Assembly (NCBI GenBank): GCA_030765065.1
Contig: CM060976.1
Coordinates: 61,426,539-61,490,538 of the forward strand
Direction of reading: 5' to 3'
Length of the DNA stretch: 64,000 nucleotides
Source: Deroplatys truncata
Lineage: Eukaryota; Arthropoda; Insecta; Mantodea; Mantidae
This document shows, in pieces, positions 11,628 to 24,855 of the stretch. Below the pieces are notes generated by a model. It did not search any database, was not told where the DNA came from, and worked only from the letters and a program-made list of their open reading frames with translations. The position numbers were made by a program, and so were the translations under genes. How positions within the stretch are numbered: position 1 is the first letter of the stretch; every line of letters starts with the position of its first letter.

Positions 11628-13430
11628 GCTTTCTTTAAAGTATTTACAGGAAGTAGAGGAAATTCGACGTCTAAATTTCACTGGAAATATATGTTTTGAG
11701 GGCCCCTGAATAAGTAAAAAAAAAGTTTTTAGAAAACGCTCCAGGCGTGTGCGTGTGTGTGTTTATATAAACAGCAGAACTATAAAACAGAAAGTCGATA
11801 AATGCCAAACTTGTATTGAAGTTCAGTATCTTCCAAAGATGCGACAGAAAGATTTACAAGAAAATCTCCTACAACAAACTACCTTTTACATAGAAAAGCT
11901 TTCGACATTGAAGTTGATAGTTTGTTGTATTGTTATTTGCCCAAATTTTGGGAGCCAATTTGAAGAAGTTTTGTTGCTGCTACGTATGGCAAAAAGTTTC
12001 CGGTAGCCTTCGCCCCAAATGTACTTTCCGGTGGCCTTTGCCCCAAGTTTAAAAAATATTAACTTTGTAATTTTGATTATTTCTTTAAATATTATATATT
12101 TATGTTTGTCTCGGCTGTGTCAGTATTTATTTTTTTTAGAGACATGAATGTCTTAATAAGGCATGGTGCGGCTGAAGAATGTAGGCTTACACAGATTATA
12201 AGTTTTTCTTCACTCCATTTATTAATGCTTGACACGATTTAAATAAGACTTCACTGATATAGAGAGCTGTGAGATTCTTTTGTTAAGCACTTGCACTTTT
12301 TAACACAAACTATTTTCGTCTCTCACTGAATACGTATTAAATTTCTCGAGGACGCGTTTCGCATCTGATAAGTAACACTGTCTGCTAGCAATGCGTCCAG
12401 TTATGAGCGCTGTCTACAAGCAACTGACTTGATTTCTACCGCCTAAATTTGTAAATTTCTGCATTTCAAGTCTCTGATTGGCTATTCCTAATCTTTCATT
12501 TTACTTAAGCTTCTTTCTGGTTGTTGATTGGCTATTTTATAAACTGTCTCAAAAATTACATTATTGTTTCCAAGAATAACTAGTAGTATTATTAAACCTT
12601 CTTATTCATTATTGCCTCAAGGTTACCTCATTGTTACCTCATTATTAGCAACTTTTGACCTATTTCTCACAGCTCCTACATTATTAAATTACGTAATACA
12701 TTCACATAACATTATTACACATGTATACAATAATATAAGCATATACAATGACTGTAATATACACTTTTTATATATTGTTACATACACATATTGCTTTAAG
12801 GCGGGCTGTTATTGAATTTATATATTATATAATTAGATTGAAATCATTTAAGTGTTAAAAATACTGCCTCAATATATTTTATTTTCACAAAACTTCCTAT
12901 AATGATTTTGATTAAATACCATATATAAAGATATTGAGCTAAAAAACAAAATGTATAGCTTGAATTTTCTAGGAATACATTGTCAAGTCCTCTTCATTCG
13001 GAAAGAAATTTGTATAACTGGTAAAGGATATGAGATAGGCAAAGACTTAGTACACAGCAAATGTAGAATTATTTAAAACGCGCAATTTATTTCAAATGAC
13101 TTATTTTGTGGCGTCAGCCAATTCAGAGATATCCATTATTATTGCTTTAATTTTTTTAATACTGCTTTTAAGTACTGTCGCTATTCAATATGGGATTTCA
13201 AAGCCAGTATATATCGACTCAATTTTAAATGCGTGACTATCGATTCGGTTTCCTCTATCCTCCTTGCATTGAAATGTGTAATGAAACTATTTCTGTAAAG
13301 GTTTATCTCAATTAACATGATGTAGATAGAAAAGTAAGCTCTCGTAGGAATAGTTTGTAGAAGCTATAACAAAATAAACGTAATGAGTAGAGAAAGTCAT
13401 GTGAATTTAAGACATCCTTTTTTTTATACG
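11628..13430 (+). repeat. Rep-M copy C, split by an LTR
   Basis: Forward-orientation copy of the older Rep-M subfamily. The 5' part is 11628-11908 (with ATATGTTTTGAGGGCCCCTGA and a GTGTGCGTGTGTGTG tract) and the 3' part is 12872-13430, ending TAGAGAAAGTCATGTG. Removing 11909-12871 restores the family sequence across the junction (TTCGACAT joined to ATTTTATTTTC). Confidence 0.8.
11909..12871 (+). mobile_element. probable solo LTR, copy 1
   Basis: This 963-bp block is shared with 33302-34282. It begins TGAAGTT and ends TACTGCCTCA, i.e. TG...CA, the usual LTR boundary. The flanking 4-bp target copies are ACAT and ATAT here and exactly ATTT/ATTT at the second copy. Shared interior landmarks include TTGGGAGCCAA(T/C)TTGAAG near the start, GCATGGTGCGGC versus GCGTGGTGCGAC, two GATTGGCTA motifs, and AAGGCGGGCTGTTATTGAATTT near the end. 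No gag or pol sequence is attached, so recombination to a solo LTR is the simplest reading. A non-autonomous DNA element cannot be excluded. Confidence 0.6.
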
Positions 13431-14708
13431 CGGTAATGGCAGAAATAGACAATTTTTTTCTAGCACAGAACTGGAGCGATAAAGCTACCATGTTATAATT
13501 GCAAAACGAGGAATTTACTTATAAAATGCAACAGTAACCCATAAGTATAATGGTTTGCTCGTCCCAACCTCCATTCACAGAAAGCCATTAAGATCCATGT
13601 CAAAATTTAGCAGCCTTAACGACAAGTCTAAACAGAACAATTAGTATGTTATGGATTTTAGTGAATAGTATTTTTCCAATAACCCCAAAGATACAAACCA
13701 ACAGGAGATATCATCAATAGAGGGTAATAATCGAAAATGAATCTATATGTATTCGTAAAATTCCTCTAAAGTGGTTATACATCCTGATGTTCATCGTATG
13801 TATGTACATTTTCAGCAAGTTTCAGTAAGATATACCTCTTCGGATATCTTAACGTTTGTAATTGAAGCGGAGATTGTGCAGAACATTGAATATCTAGCGA
13901 GAGTCGTTACGGAGATGTGATACCTGCATACGTTCTAGCGCATACATTGTGAGCATCTACTATAAGCAAAGGTATCATGTTGCCTTGGTTATAAAAATAG
14001 TACTTCTGTGTAAATTATGTATGCAGTACATTTTGAATACTGTCTTGAGATCAAAATTCTCTCCAGTGTGAAGATCCTCTTACGTCACTCAGTGCCTTGT
14101 ACCATTTAGCCCATCCTGTCCCAAACAAAACATTTGACTTTCAAGCCATACTTTGTTTATTATAAATAAATGAAAATGATGAGAATCAATTAGCTCGTTA
14201 ACCATTTATATTAGCCAAATTTTCACATCGACCTTCTCATTTGTATCACGCAAAATCAATACTGCCCCTAACATCTTATATATGATACTCATTATGGTCA
14301 TTAGGATAATTATATTATTTTGCACTGAAATATTCTGTTTCAGTGGGAAACAGAACAATCGCGCGGTTCGACCGACTTAATATTCAACTATATTGTCCCC
14401 TTGCAGTGTGGTCTTACGAAAGTTAATTCTGAGAGATAGCTTTGCCTACGCAAATAAAAAAGGGCAGAAGTAAACCTCGAAAAGATTGGAGATAATGCAA
14501 AGATTCCTTATGAACAGTGGAAATGGAAGTTTTTCTTCTTCTTTTTGTACATACTGGAAAAAGAAGAAAAATCAATTCCAGCATAAACCACACGAAACTC
14601 CTTCTCCTAGTTTCAGCACACCATCATCATCACCACCGTCACTATGACTACAGAATGACTTTTAAGTCCACGACAAATTTCAGGGGACGATTCTTGATTG
14701 GGAATGGA
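13431..14708. other. AT-rich DNA, nothing recognised
   Basis: No gene, repeat or exon that I can support. A CAT/CAC-rich tract at 14620-14645 is short. The 89-codon frame at 14517 has no family signature and overlaps the left end of the next transposon. Confidence 0.5.
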
Positions 14709-14879
14709 GCACAAAAGTTCATATCACCTTGTGCGCAGAAATGCATAGCTTCCACGGTAAATGGCACTGATGACATCCTCTCCTAACTTGCAGTGTGCGT
14801 TTTGTATGTTGCAGATAGTGTGATTTAAGCAACGTAGAAGCTGGTATTCCTTCCAGCAGCAAGCCGAGATGGTGTTCCG

Positions 14880-16180
14880 GTATGCCAAGCAGGTAGAAAC
14901 GGTCGAGAGGCAGCACAGATGTACCTAGCCACGTACCCGACAGAGGCACCACCCACATCACACATTTGGAGCCATTTTACGGCGTTTGTGTGTACATGAA
15001 TCCTTTGAAACAGACAAAAGTTCAGGGCAGCCGCGGACTGTGCATACACTAGATGTGGAGGAACATGTTCTACATATATTGAGAACAACCCTGGTACAAG
15101 CTCCAGGCAATTGCCCCCCCCCAACAATAAGCCAAAGGACGGTTATCCGTATCCTACATGACAACCGCTATTATCCCTATCATCTCCTATGTGTGCAGGG
15201 ATTATAACCGGCGGATTTTACTCCATGGGAAAGATTCTGTCGCTAGTTTATGCAACAGGCTATCATCCTTACGGTATTTCTATCTTCAGTCCTCTTCACC
15301 GATGAAGTGACCTTTGGTAGAGATGGCATCATGAACCTGCATAATCATTATCTGTGGGGTACAGAAAATCCTCACAGAATGGTTGAATTTTCTCATCAGC
15401 AGCGGTTCAGCATCAATATTTGGACAGGAATTACTGACAACCGCCTGCTTGGACCAGTTCTTCCACAACGCCTGACCGGAGAAACGTGTCTGGATTTCCT
15501 GCAAAACAATCTGCCTCTATTGCTAGAGAATGTGCCTTTGGCAATACGATGGACAGTGTGGCTGCAGCACGATGAAGCGCCAGCCCATTTCCGCATTAAT
15601 GTTCGCCGACACCTCAACATCTTCACCAGACGTTAGATAGGACGTGGAGACCCTGTTGCATGGCCGGTCGTCCTCCGTGGACTAGTGGTACCGTGCTAGC
15701 CTCTAGTTCCCAAGGTTGCGGGTTCAAACCCGGCGGAGGGCGATGGATTTTTTCGGGCGTAAAATTCCTTAGCATGGCTTCCTTCGGAAGGGAAGTAAAG
15801 CCGGTGGTCCCGTGTCGTAGATTTACGGCACGTAAAAGAACCTCAAGCCTGATAAAGAGGCCTCTGAGCAAAGTTACTGGTCTTTCACGCCCAATATGGA
15901 ATGGGACGCTAAGAACCATAATTAAAGAGCGTCCATAAATAAAAACTCAATTTAAATTTATTGTTGCATGTCCTGCTTGATCACCCGACTTCACCCCCTG
16001 AATTTTCATTGTGTACGGTGAGCCTGTTCCTGATGTCTAGACGCTACAATAGCGTGTCCACGTAACCTGTGACGATATTCGGACATAGTCCAGAACATTC
16101 GAACGAGTGAGGCAATGCATGAGGCGAAGTGTGAACCGTAATTTGCATCCCATGGAGACCACTTTGAACATTTGTTGTGA
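14880..16180 (+). pseudogene. IS630/Tc1-type transposase pseudogene, split by SINE
   Basis: N-terminal HTH remnants are readable (YLATYPTEAPPTSHIW, then HESFETDKSSGQPRTVHTL and TVIRILHDNRYYPYHL). The catalytic core comes next, with FTDEVTFGRDG (first Asp), NIWTGITDNRLLGP and LQHDEAPAHF (second Asp). At 15666 the frame stops in the conserved GRGDPVAWP segment, where a 294-bp SINE sits. It resumes after the SINE with SPDFTP, the third-acid region; in my reading the expected Asp is Asn. The C-terminus GDHFEHLL and its stop are at 16157-16180. This H-F-x-H-L-L end is typical of a transposase group common in insects. Several frameshifts and stops are present. The best-preserved stretch is 15250-15636. 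Confidence 0.75.
15667..15960 (+). mobile_element. SINE-A copy 1, tRNA-derived
   Basis: The 5' head is tRNA-like: GTCGTCCTCCGTGGACTAGT with an A-box-like segment, then the B box GGTTCAAACCC at 15720-15730. The body includes GTGTCGTAGATTTACGG and a tail of AGAGCGTCCATAAATAAA. A 12-bp target duplication flanks it: 15654-15665 TGTTGCATGGCC and 15962-15973 TGTTGCATGTCC. A second full copy lies on the minus strand at 49213-49519. RNA polymerase III transcription from the internal promoter is the family's usual mode. Confidence 0.85.
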
Positions 16181-16296
16181 CATGGATGGGGTTCAGGCCA
16201 TGTACTGTTTGCCTGGGCTCTTTGATGTCGTTCTTTAGTGCCATCTACCGTGGAAACTATGCATTTCCGGACACAAGGTGATATGAACCTTTGTGC

Positions 16297-19200
16297 TGCA
16301 TTTACAGCATGAAATCATCCTCTAAGTTTGTCGGTGGACTTCAAACTCACTCGGTATATTCTATTACAATGATAAAAACTGTAGTTTCTAAATTATGTTT
16401 AGCTAACATTTGATACAGCTTGTCATTCTGCAGCTTAGGAAACTTAATATGAGTATTATTTGACTCTGGAGCGAATTCGTACGTTTGGACAGAGGCATCT
16501 ACTTTATTTAAAATGTCTACTTTTCTCCTTTTCACAAACTGATCTATCAGCAGCCAATATTTTGAATGGTAAAATAATAGTCTAACTTTTCTTGGACTAT
16601 TCATACTTAACACACTAAAAGGATATAAACATGTCCTTTTTGCTCATCTCTGCTTATATCGCCTGGACTTCATGTTTTATCAACTTTTGAAAATTGAACA
16701 GATACATTAATATAGGCCTCTCACATTTCTCCATATGTAGCTGTCGTATTCCAATGAAGAAATTGGTATAAGATTATTTCAAGACAATGTATCTGTGAAA
16801 TTTGCTAAAAACTGTGAAAATGCTCTGTTTTTTAAAAATGTTTATTATACTTTTAATTTTACTTGCATGTTACACTATTTTGTTTTAATATTCAGAATTT
16901 TAAAGCAACAAATGACCGTTTAATACATCCTTTACCAATTAGATAAAGCACCGGATTGGACCTTTAAACTTTTATTTTTCTAAATCCCTTTTTTTCAGCA
17001 TGTTTCACTTTTGAAAATGCTCCTTGGACCGTAGTTTATAACTCATTAGCTTGAAATTTCGAGGAATTACGGATTTAAAAATTTTTGTGCACAGTGAATA
17101 AATATTAACTAGTTCAGTTGAAATGATTTTCCATAACTCAAATTGAAGTTGAATAACATGTATAGATTTTTTGTGTGTTAAACTAATTAAAATTAAGAAA
17201 TGACTAAACAATAATTTCTTTATGTTTATATACTGAGCTGAAATTCCAATTTTGGGAGCCATAAGATACTTATATCGTAGGGTCCAAGGGGCATTTCATA
17301 CCACCATATCAAAAAGTGATTAGTTACGAATAAAAATTAATATTTTAATAACGTTCGACATATCTCATTAAAATCGATTGTGCTATATGCATTATGTTAT
17401 AAGAATATGTCAGAAACGTCAAAGCAATCAGAAGGAAAGTATACCTACATTTTTTTGGATTTTCGCAAATATATTGCCTTACAGAAAGACTGATTTTACC
17501 AGAAAATAACCACAATGGAAAAGCATGATGCAGATACCTAAATTCTGAATCTCGCTGCGACACAAAACCGAGAGCGGAACATAAACATTGATACGGATGA
17601 CTTAATGCCCTTATGGTCCAGTTAAGCCCAATCAAAGTAAAAACCTCGCTAGTGAAGCGAGGCAAAGACTTTCCTAATCTCCGGTCGCTTGACCAGTTTC
17701 TTATTACAAGGCTTAAGCTTCTGACGAGGTCAATGACACAGCTTCCTCGGAGATGACTTGAACAAAGTTTCTTCAGGAATATTATTCAAACAGAAATTAC
17801 TCGAGGGACGAATAATTAGTCGCAAGCTTGATCAACAGCAACTGTCTGCCCTTTTTTGCTGTATCATCAATGATTCATCAGATTTCGCCCAAGAACCCGT
17901 CATGAAATGATATTTCCTGCAAGCATTATCACCAGGATCACGCTTCCCTGTGTAAGTCTGCATTTGAAATAGGTGCACTGAAGTCCATTGTGCTAGCAAA
18001 GAAACGTCACGAACTGAAGGAAGTGTTTCTGAAAGTTGTGTGAAAGCACAACACGGCTAGCTGTATATCTCAATAAGACCCGATATTATAAACGTAGTTT
18101 GATGGAGGCTTAATCAAACCGATCTAAAAGTTTAACTGCAGGTACCGTTTTATAACCTTCTGGTTAAGCTAAACCGCAATGATGTTGGTATATCTAAAGA
18201 CCGAGAGAAGACGACGATCGCTAATCTGCTTCTCCACCTCAAGTAAACGTTGTTGGTAGACCTACAACTTAGGAAAACGGGCGATAAATAATGTAGTTGA
18301 AGCGAAAATGGCGGAAATGGACAAAAATATAGCTAAGAGATGTGTAAACATTTTCACGGCAGAGTAAGATAAATGTTGGCCGAATCTCACAAATGTTTAT
18401 GAAAACATGAGCTCTCATTATTACGTGATGCTTGGGTCAATTCTATTACAAGGTCCTTAGGTTTTGTATTTACACTTAGCTTTCACGCATGTATTGTTAT
18501 TTTAATAGAAAGCCAATGATAAAATGCATGTTTAACAGTTTATACCTTCCTCGTTACGTGCTGTATTCGTTTCGAATTGAGCAAATAGGATTAGAACTGT
18601 GTGCTTCGTAAGTCTGAGTTTAAGAACATGTTGTCATTCCATATATGAAAGTGGTGAGGTCTATGTAGGAAAATTCTGGATCTCCAGGGTCTTTCAGTTA
18701 GGTAGCCGACTAATTTCATCATTACCCAGCAGTTCCTCAAATATCTCTCCAACATCCACATGTGCAGTTGGGACCGCTATCTTACAGCATAGCTATTAAA
18801 CTGCAGTTAAACGGAGGACGAGTTCCAGTTAAGTTAAACTAGTTCAACTGAAGATTAGAGTTACACATATGCAGTAAAACTAAAAACTATTACTTAAACC
18901 AAATCGAGGTTAAAACCTCGTTTATACCTCGTTTAGTCAAGTTTTAAATATTTCATTGCCTAGCTAGTCTCGCTGTACAAACCTAAGATAAACCGTAACG
19001 TACTATTGACAAACCCCATAAACGGGGCAAAATGGAAACAAATGTGAGGTGTTTTTGTCTAATAGTCGAGGGACTGCATTGCGAATATACCTTTATACCT
19101 GTCCAAATATCAAGATACTTCTGCAAGAGTCGAAAAAGCTGAACCTTAGCCAATGTCAATAAGTCTACGCGCAAGAGCATTTCACGAAATAACCCTTTAG

Positions 19201-22200
19201 TGAGTTACAGTCCGTAAAACCATGAGCTGAAGATAGCACTGAAACTAGAAGGACAAGGTAACCCAAGTTGCAGTAAGGGAAATATCGGGTAGCAGAGGTT
19301 TCAAGTTTCTGCAGGGCATACATTTGTAGCTACCTATACAATAAAACTCAAAGCAATAATTGAGCAGGAAACATCTGCATATTTTAAACCCATGTCGGGT
19401 TTGAAATATCAGAGAGCAAATTCACCCCTTTTACACTTTGTTTAACCTCTATTAGCACTGAACTTCATCCGTTTCTATTTTCAGCACTTCAAACTGCCTT
19501 GATAAATTTCCCCAGTCCACCATGTTATTTTAGGGGGAATTTATAATGCCGGAAACTAAACGATATAAAAACTGGTTTATTTGCCAGTTTGTGATATGGA
19601 ACCCGCATCGTCGACACTGTGCAGAAACAAACAGTCAAACAACTTCAGCAATACATGATGGGTTCATTGTTCGTATAAAATATTTATTGGGGTCATAGTA
19701 TTGGCAGAAAAAACCAACAACGAAATATTCAAAGTGTGCGAGGAAAGGCATTTATGAATTCTTGTGATATGAAAACAAACTTTATGGAAAAACATGAAGT
19801 TTAGCAAACAGTCATGCAGAGAAAAAGAATGACATTCTATGTCCATCGCCAAATTAAATCTAAGGACTAGGATGAATACATCTGCAAGGTAATCTTGTTC
19901 CAGCCATTAATGCGGTTTAGAATTCTAACATAGCACAAAAAACTACACGCGAACCAAGTGTTACACAATGTAATAACCTCCTTTTCCCAAGGAAAGGACA
20001 GCTTGTTCCATCACCATTAATCGGACAGATATCCCACTTTATCACGGAAGCACAGTTAAGAATTGAACCATTTCATAAGATCTCCAAGTCTGCTGAAGAC
20101 GGTACAATGGGTTTACTTTTTTCTATCTCTCAACATGTATATCAGGTTTACTCTCTAGAATGGGAACTTGGAACTTCAAACTGCCACCAATTCTCATATA
20201 TTCAGTTCGTGAACATTTTGAATACACGGAAAATACTAGACAAATCATTCATCTGTTCATGGAGTGTCTTCAACTCCAACAACTGCTCAAACATGTTCAA
20301 GTCCGCTGCTGAGATTGCCAGTTATACAGACCATATGCTATCAATCGTTTTACAACAACAGATAAGGCTGTAGTCACGTGTACCCTTGTTTAAGGATTTC
20401 CCATTTTTGATTAATTCAGCAAAACGCCGGCAGTCGCATATCTACTCTACCAAGTCACCTGTGTGTGGAAAAATGAGCTCAATTTATGGTTTCTTGCGTA
20501 TTATAGTTTAGAACCGTAACTGAATAGGGCCTTTCATCCTGTGGTGCCATAAAAAGTGTGGTTGTATTTTGTTCTTTCTGTAAAACAAGCTCAGAACACC
20601 TTTGTCGATTAAGACAGAAAAAAGTAAACAATCTTTATGCTAAGCCTCCCTTAATGGATGTTGCAGGTTGTAGTACACGTGAAAAAACAAAATGGAAACA
20701 AATTAATCAATGAAAAATAAAAGCTTTAAACAGGGGAGAGTACTTGCTACAGGACAACTTGGCAATCTCCGAGTACATGCCCATTGCTCGAAGACGTGCA
20801 TCTTAAGTTGTCACTGTCCACACAATTCAAGATTTATGGAAACATCTAGCTATGATGTTTAAAATTTCAAATGTGAGCTACATCTGCTTCCCTTCATGTT
20901 GGTTCATAAATTAATCATATTTTGAAGGAGTTTAGGAGTGTTTTCAGCTTCTAAAAGCAGATAAGGTAGCGGTTGCTTATTCTCTCAATACTTGATTTGA
21001 ATTTTTGAAAGTAGAGATCAGTACCAATTGCGCTTAGCTCCAGAGAGATGAATTTGCAGAAAGGCCTCAAAAGCCGTGCTGTTGGAGAAATTCATTTTTT
21101 TTTTTTTGGGCAAATGTAATTTAGCATTATGAACAATCCTGTGGTGCCTCCTGGTAGATCAGTGCAAAGCTAAGCGTCGAGAAGAAACCCAGAAGATGCA
21201 GACAGCATCCGCCACACACATAAACGCCGTTCCCAGTCTGAAGCGTGCACCCTTTCCTTTTACCATCACCGACCGAGAAAAAGGCCCCGGATACGCCCAC
21301 CTCCACCCCACCATCACCCCTCCCACGTCATTTTCAACTTTTGACTACTCACGCCCAAAGTCCATCCTTCGACTCCCTCCTGTCCTCTGCGCCCATCATT
21401 GCTCTTCCCTGGACAAGAAGAAAAACATTGCAGGGTTTAAAATTGATAAAAACACTGATGAACTACGGATATCGTGTATTACTGCATAGAAAAATATTTT
21501 CACTGTATGCGGTTTTAGAAAAATGGAAGCACAGACAATAGTTGAAATTGTGGAGAGAAATAATTCACTATTGATTATGATTTCACGTATCCTCATTCAA
21601 ACAAAGGAATGCCAGTTCTTCTCTTGGAAATTCCTTTGATCTGAAAGAGCAAAATGCCTTAGTGGAGAGACGCACGTCTAAAAACAAAAGCGGTGACAAA
21701 CATTTTTTGTTAGTTTTTCAAATCACATATCTGACGTTTAAGTGGCAAAAAAACGTTGTGGCTGTATATTCTATGACCGACGCTGAGAGCATGGGTAAAA
21801 TCTTCTCCAAGATTATAATGGTATGCCAAGAAATGCTTCGCAAAGAGTCGATACTGAAATATCTAAGCGCAACTTTAATTTAGGACTACTTAATGATGAA
21901 GCAATCAGTGTACCAGATATTAATACTTTAGCAGAAGCCACTCAAGATAATTGCTGCTCTGTGGTGTGTTTCGTCAGGAGTCGCAGTAACTACCGTGTAA
22001 ATATACGTAATTATGGATTGGAAAGGTATCTTGATATCCTGGGATTATTTGCTGTCTTGAACTGAGAACTACATTTTTCGTGACGTGGGCTTCCAAAAAG
22101 CAAGGGAATGTGCACAAGGTTTTCCTGAAAACGTTCATTCGTCCAAGATCGTTTGTAATCTTATCATTCACACTATGATTTCCAAAAGATTCCGGTAATT

Positions 22201-24711
22201 AAATGAAATATTGTAGAATAACAAAGGACGAAAATAGCGCGGGTTAATGTATCCATTCTTTACCACTCTCGTTAGCACTTCCGTATCGATTACAGTGTGT
22301 TTACCAACAATGCCTTTCACCACTGTATTCATAATAAGTTATCTAACAACCTCAGTTGCTTTACTGACTGAGTTAATGATTTAAGATGATATGGTGGCTG
22401 CCGGTTACATAGCTTTTGTCAGTACACGAAATATAACAAAGTTAAATTTCTCGAAAACAACAATCGTTCCTTTAGGATATGTACTTCCATATTTATTCTT
22501 CTAAGATAGCATCATATTAAAAATAAAGTTCAACAGAATATTTATATGAAGGCTTCTCAACAGCAGAAAATATTAAGGTTCACCTAACTGATATGTTAAG
22601 AAAATAGAGTATAAATTCTTTAAACTTTTTTCATAGTTCTTCTCAATTTCTTGGAAAACACTCTTTAGGTATGATTTCGTCAAAAATAACCATGTTTCAG
22701 ATGCTGTTAAATACATAGTAGCACCTGGCCAATTCAAGTCCAAATATCTCGAACATCTGATCTGCATATAGCACCTTATTTATTTTTCTTTGTAACATAA
22801 ACGGTTCAACACAGTAACCAAAAAATATGTACACCACATGCATGGCAAACTTTCATGGCGCAGAAAAGTGCCATGTTATGAAATATACTGAAAGAGATAA
22901 ACATATTGTTGAAATTAATTGGCGCATATCCTAAGCGAGGATGAAATGTATCTTGGCATTCTTTGACCTTACTGCCCAATCGAGAAAAATGTCACTTTTG
23001 AAAAGTGCAACTTTTATCCGGTGTGCATCGCAATGCTTGAACGATTCAACACACAGAAAATTACTTTCAGTTGGTGAACTGATACCAGCGTAATATTATA
23101 TAGAATACGTGGAAAGATCAACATAGATTGAAATAGTGTAAAAATCTTATTTTTCGGAGTCTGTTCAGAAATGAGCTATTGGTATAATACTGTAACCCGG
23201 ATATGTGAGACGCCTTTAACCATGTCTTTCAGTATGAATGTTCACAAGTTTTAAAATTGCTTTGAATGGAAGAAACTAACCACATAAGTGCGTAAGCAAT
23301 CCTTAGTTTTGAAGAACTGTGACATCGTCTGAGTCAGCCGCCATATGAGTGCATTCGGTGGGAAAACATTACGGAACAAGTGGGAGAGGCATTTATGCTT
23401 CAAAATATTTAATATATTTCACCTTAAATACCTTAAATACGTTAATTCTTATATAATAACTAAATATTAATTATTAAAAGCCAACAATATTTACTTGATT
23501 TCCCTGTACAACCGCGAAATAATCGGAAGTGCAGTCAGGTAAGAAAACATCCACAGAGATGTTGCTTCCGAGAACTAAGGTGAAGACATCAACAGGTTAG
23601 TACTGCTTTCATTGTGCAAATGTACATTCCCACTATCGCCTTGCCCCTCACTCCCCTTGGATCTAAAGTCTTGACTACGTTATGTGTTGTTAACAAAGCA
23701 GTAGCGACCTCCGCTAACGCACTCATATCGTGGCCGACTTAAAATTATCATGGCACAGTTTGGCATCTCTTCCATGGATTCCGAACCTTTCACAATGCCT
23801 TTAGAAAGTTAATTATCAAAATGAGCCCTAACATAGCCCTTGAGACATGCTGGGCATTACTCATTTGTGCATATGAGCCCGATCATTATATTCGCACGAG
23901 CTGCATTAACTACATTATTATTAATTATGTTTTGGGAAGAAGAAAGAGAAGATCTAAAATCACCCGCGGCTAAAAGAACGTGTTGGGATGATCGCGGAGC
24001 ATCCCCAAGATATGATCAAGAATGTTCAGGGCGTCTCTGAGGGCTGGAGCATTATAATCTGACAAATAACATTTCTTTACGTTCTCATATGCTCAAACAT
24101 TTATGAATTCAGCACTGAAAAAATGGATAATTTGTTATCCGAAGATTTCAGAAATGATTTGGGATCCTCATGATAAATGTTCTCAACAAGAGTTTTGTTT
24201 ATCGCTGCAGGCGTTTTTGGTATTGATAAGTGTGGCGGAGGAAGGAATATAAATCGAAGGACTTGGGAGATCCGTCGTGATTCTAAGTAGGTAAATCGAG
24301 TTTGTTTTCGGCACATTACCAGTAGTTTCATCTGAATCACTATTGCTATTTATGACAAAATTGCAGGTGCTTTTTTCATTCAGAAAACCTTCAAACACCG
24401 TGTTGCCAGGAGAATATTATATTTGACCGAACGGATTAAATTTAATTGTTCGTGCTTTTTGATCCACAGCATTTAATGCCATCTTAGCTTATAAATAGCC
24501 TTTAGATCGCAAATTCACGCAACCTGCAACACAGTAACGTCTATTCCCAAGCATTTTTATTTACTTTATGCTTTAGGTTTACTGAAAAGCAAAGAAACCC
24601 AGAGAGTCACTGTGCCGCTACTGCCGACAGTTTTCATTATCGAAGTTGGACTCGTACGTTAGCAAGATACAAGCTGATGAAGATGGTCATTTGTTTATTA
24701 TGGGAACTTAC
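16297..24711. other. 8.4 kb with no recognisable gene
   Basis: Open frames reach 106 codons (17345-17665, minus) but none shows a motif, splice context or a match to the other repeats. Local oddities are a hairpin near 17645 (CCTCGCTAGTGAAGCGAGG), a poly-T run at 21097-21108 and a C-rich patch at 21230-21420. A 41-residue open stretch on the minus strand near 23930-24070 is also more GC-rich than its surroundings. If the exon at 24712-24855 is real, part of this could be intron or downstream gene sequence. Confidence 0.45.
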
Positions 24712-24855
24712 CTGTTGTATAGCGGTCTCCAGAGGTACGCCGCTCTTTACTAGGTCTTCCGTGAGGGCGCTCTCTTGCACCACTTGTTCCGAGAGGACAT
24801 TCTCGTTGATGTCAGCCACTCGCGGCTTCACCAGATATTGCTGTACTCCCGCAAC
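24712..24855 (-). CDS. candidate internal exon of a host gene (partial)
   Basis: Reading the minus strand, an acceptor with a pyrimidine-containing tract (TGTCTTCCACAG) ends at 24856. Then come exactly 48 open codons, then a consensus donor CAG|GTAAGT at 24711-24706. The exon is 144 bp, phase 0 at both ends, and clearly more GC-rich than the surrounding DNA. It encodes VAGVQQYLVKPRVADINENV and continues with an acidic, helix-prone segment ending GVPLETAIQQ. The translation has no transposase or reverse transcriptase motif and no stop. I do not recognise the protein family and found no neighbouring exon in the window, so introns of several kilobases would have to flank it. The bounded frame, splice sites and composition together make it the best host coding candidate here. 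Confidence 0.6.

Larger units (their letters stand above)
14709..16296 (+). mobile_element. Tc1-like transposon with 60-bp TIRs
   Basis: The ends are 60-bp inverted repeats, 14709-14768 and 16237-16296, identical at 54 of 60 positions; the left begins GCACAAAAGTTCATATCACC. They bracket a full but dead transposase reading (14880-16180) that is interrupted by SINE-A. Without the SINE and its target duplication the element is about 1.28 kb, typical for the IS630/Tc1/mariner superfamily. I could not resolve the target duplication; the flanks are TGGA and TGCA. Confidence 0.8.

Noticed and set aside
15667-15740. Functional tRNA gene
   Set aside because: The segment has A- and B-box-like sequence, but it is the head of a dispersed SINE with a matching copy at 49213-49519, both with target duplications. 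It lacks a clean acceptor stem.
18060-18960. Possible MITE with GTTTAAC-type ends
   Set aside because: Only short, loosely similar motifs near both ends; no consistent inverted repeat or target duplication.
21196-21541. Overlapping 97-98 residue proline-rich frames
   Set aside because: They come from a C-rich patch; two frames are open at once, no motif or splice sites are present, and composition alone explains the lack of stops.
23920-24075. Minus-strand 41-residue open stretch near the candidate exon
   Set aside because: Slightly GC-rich and helix-like, but without a convincing acceptor and donor pair, and the frame is stopped on both sides. Too weak to call a second exon.
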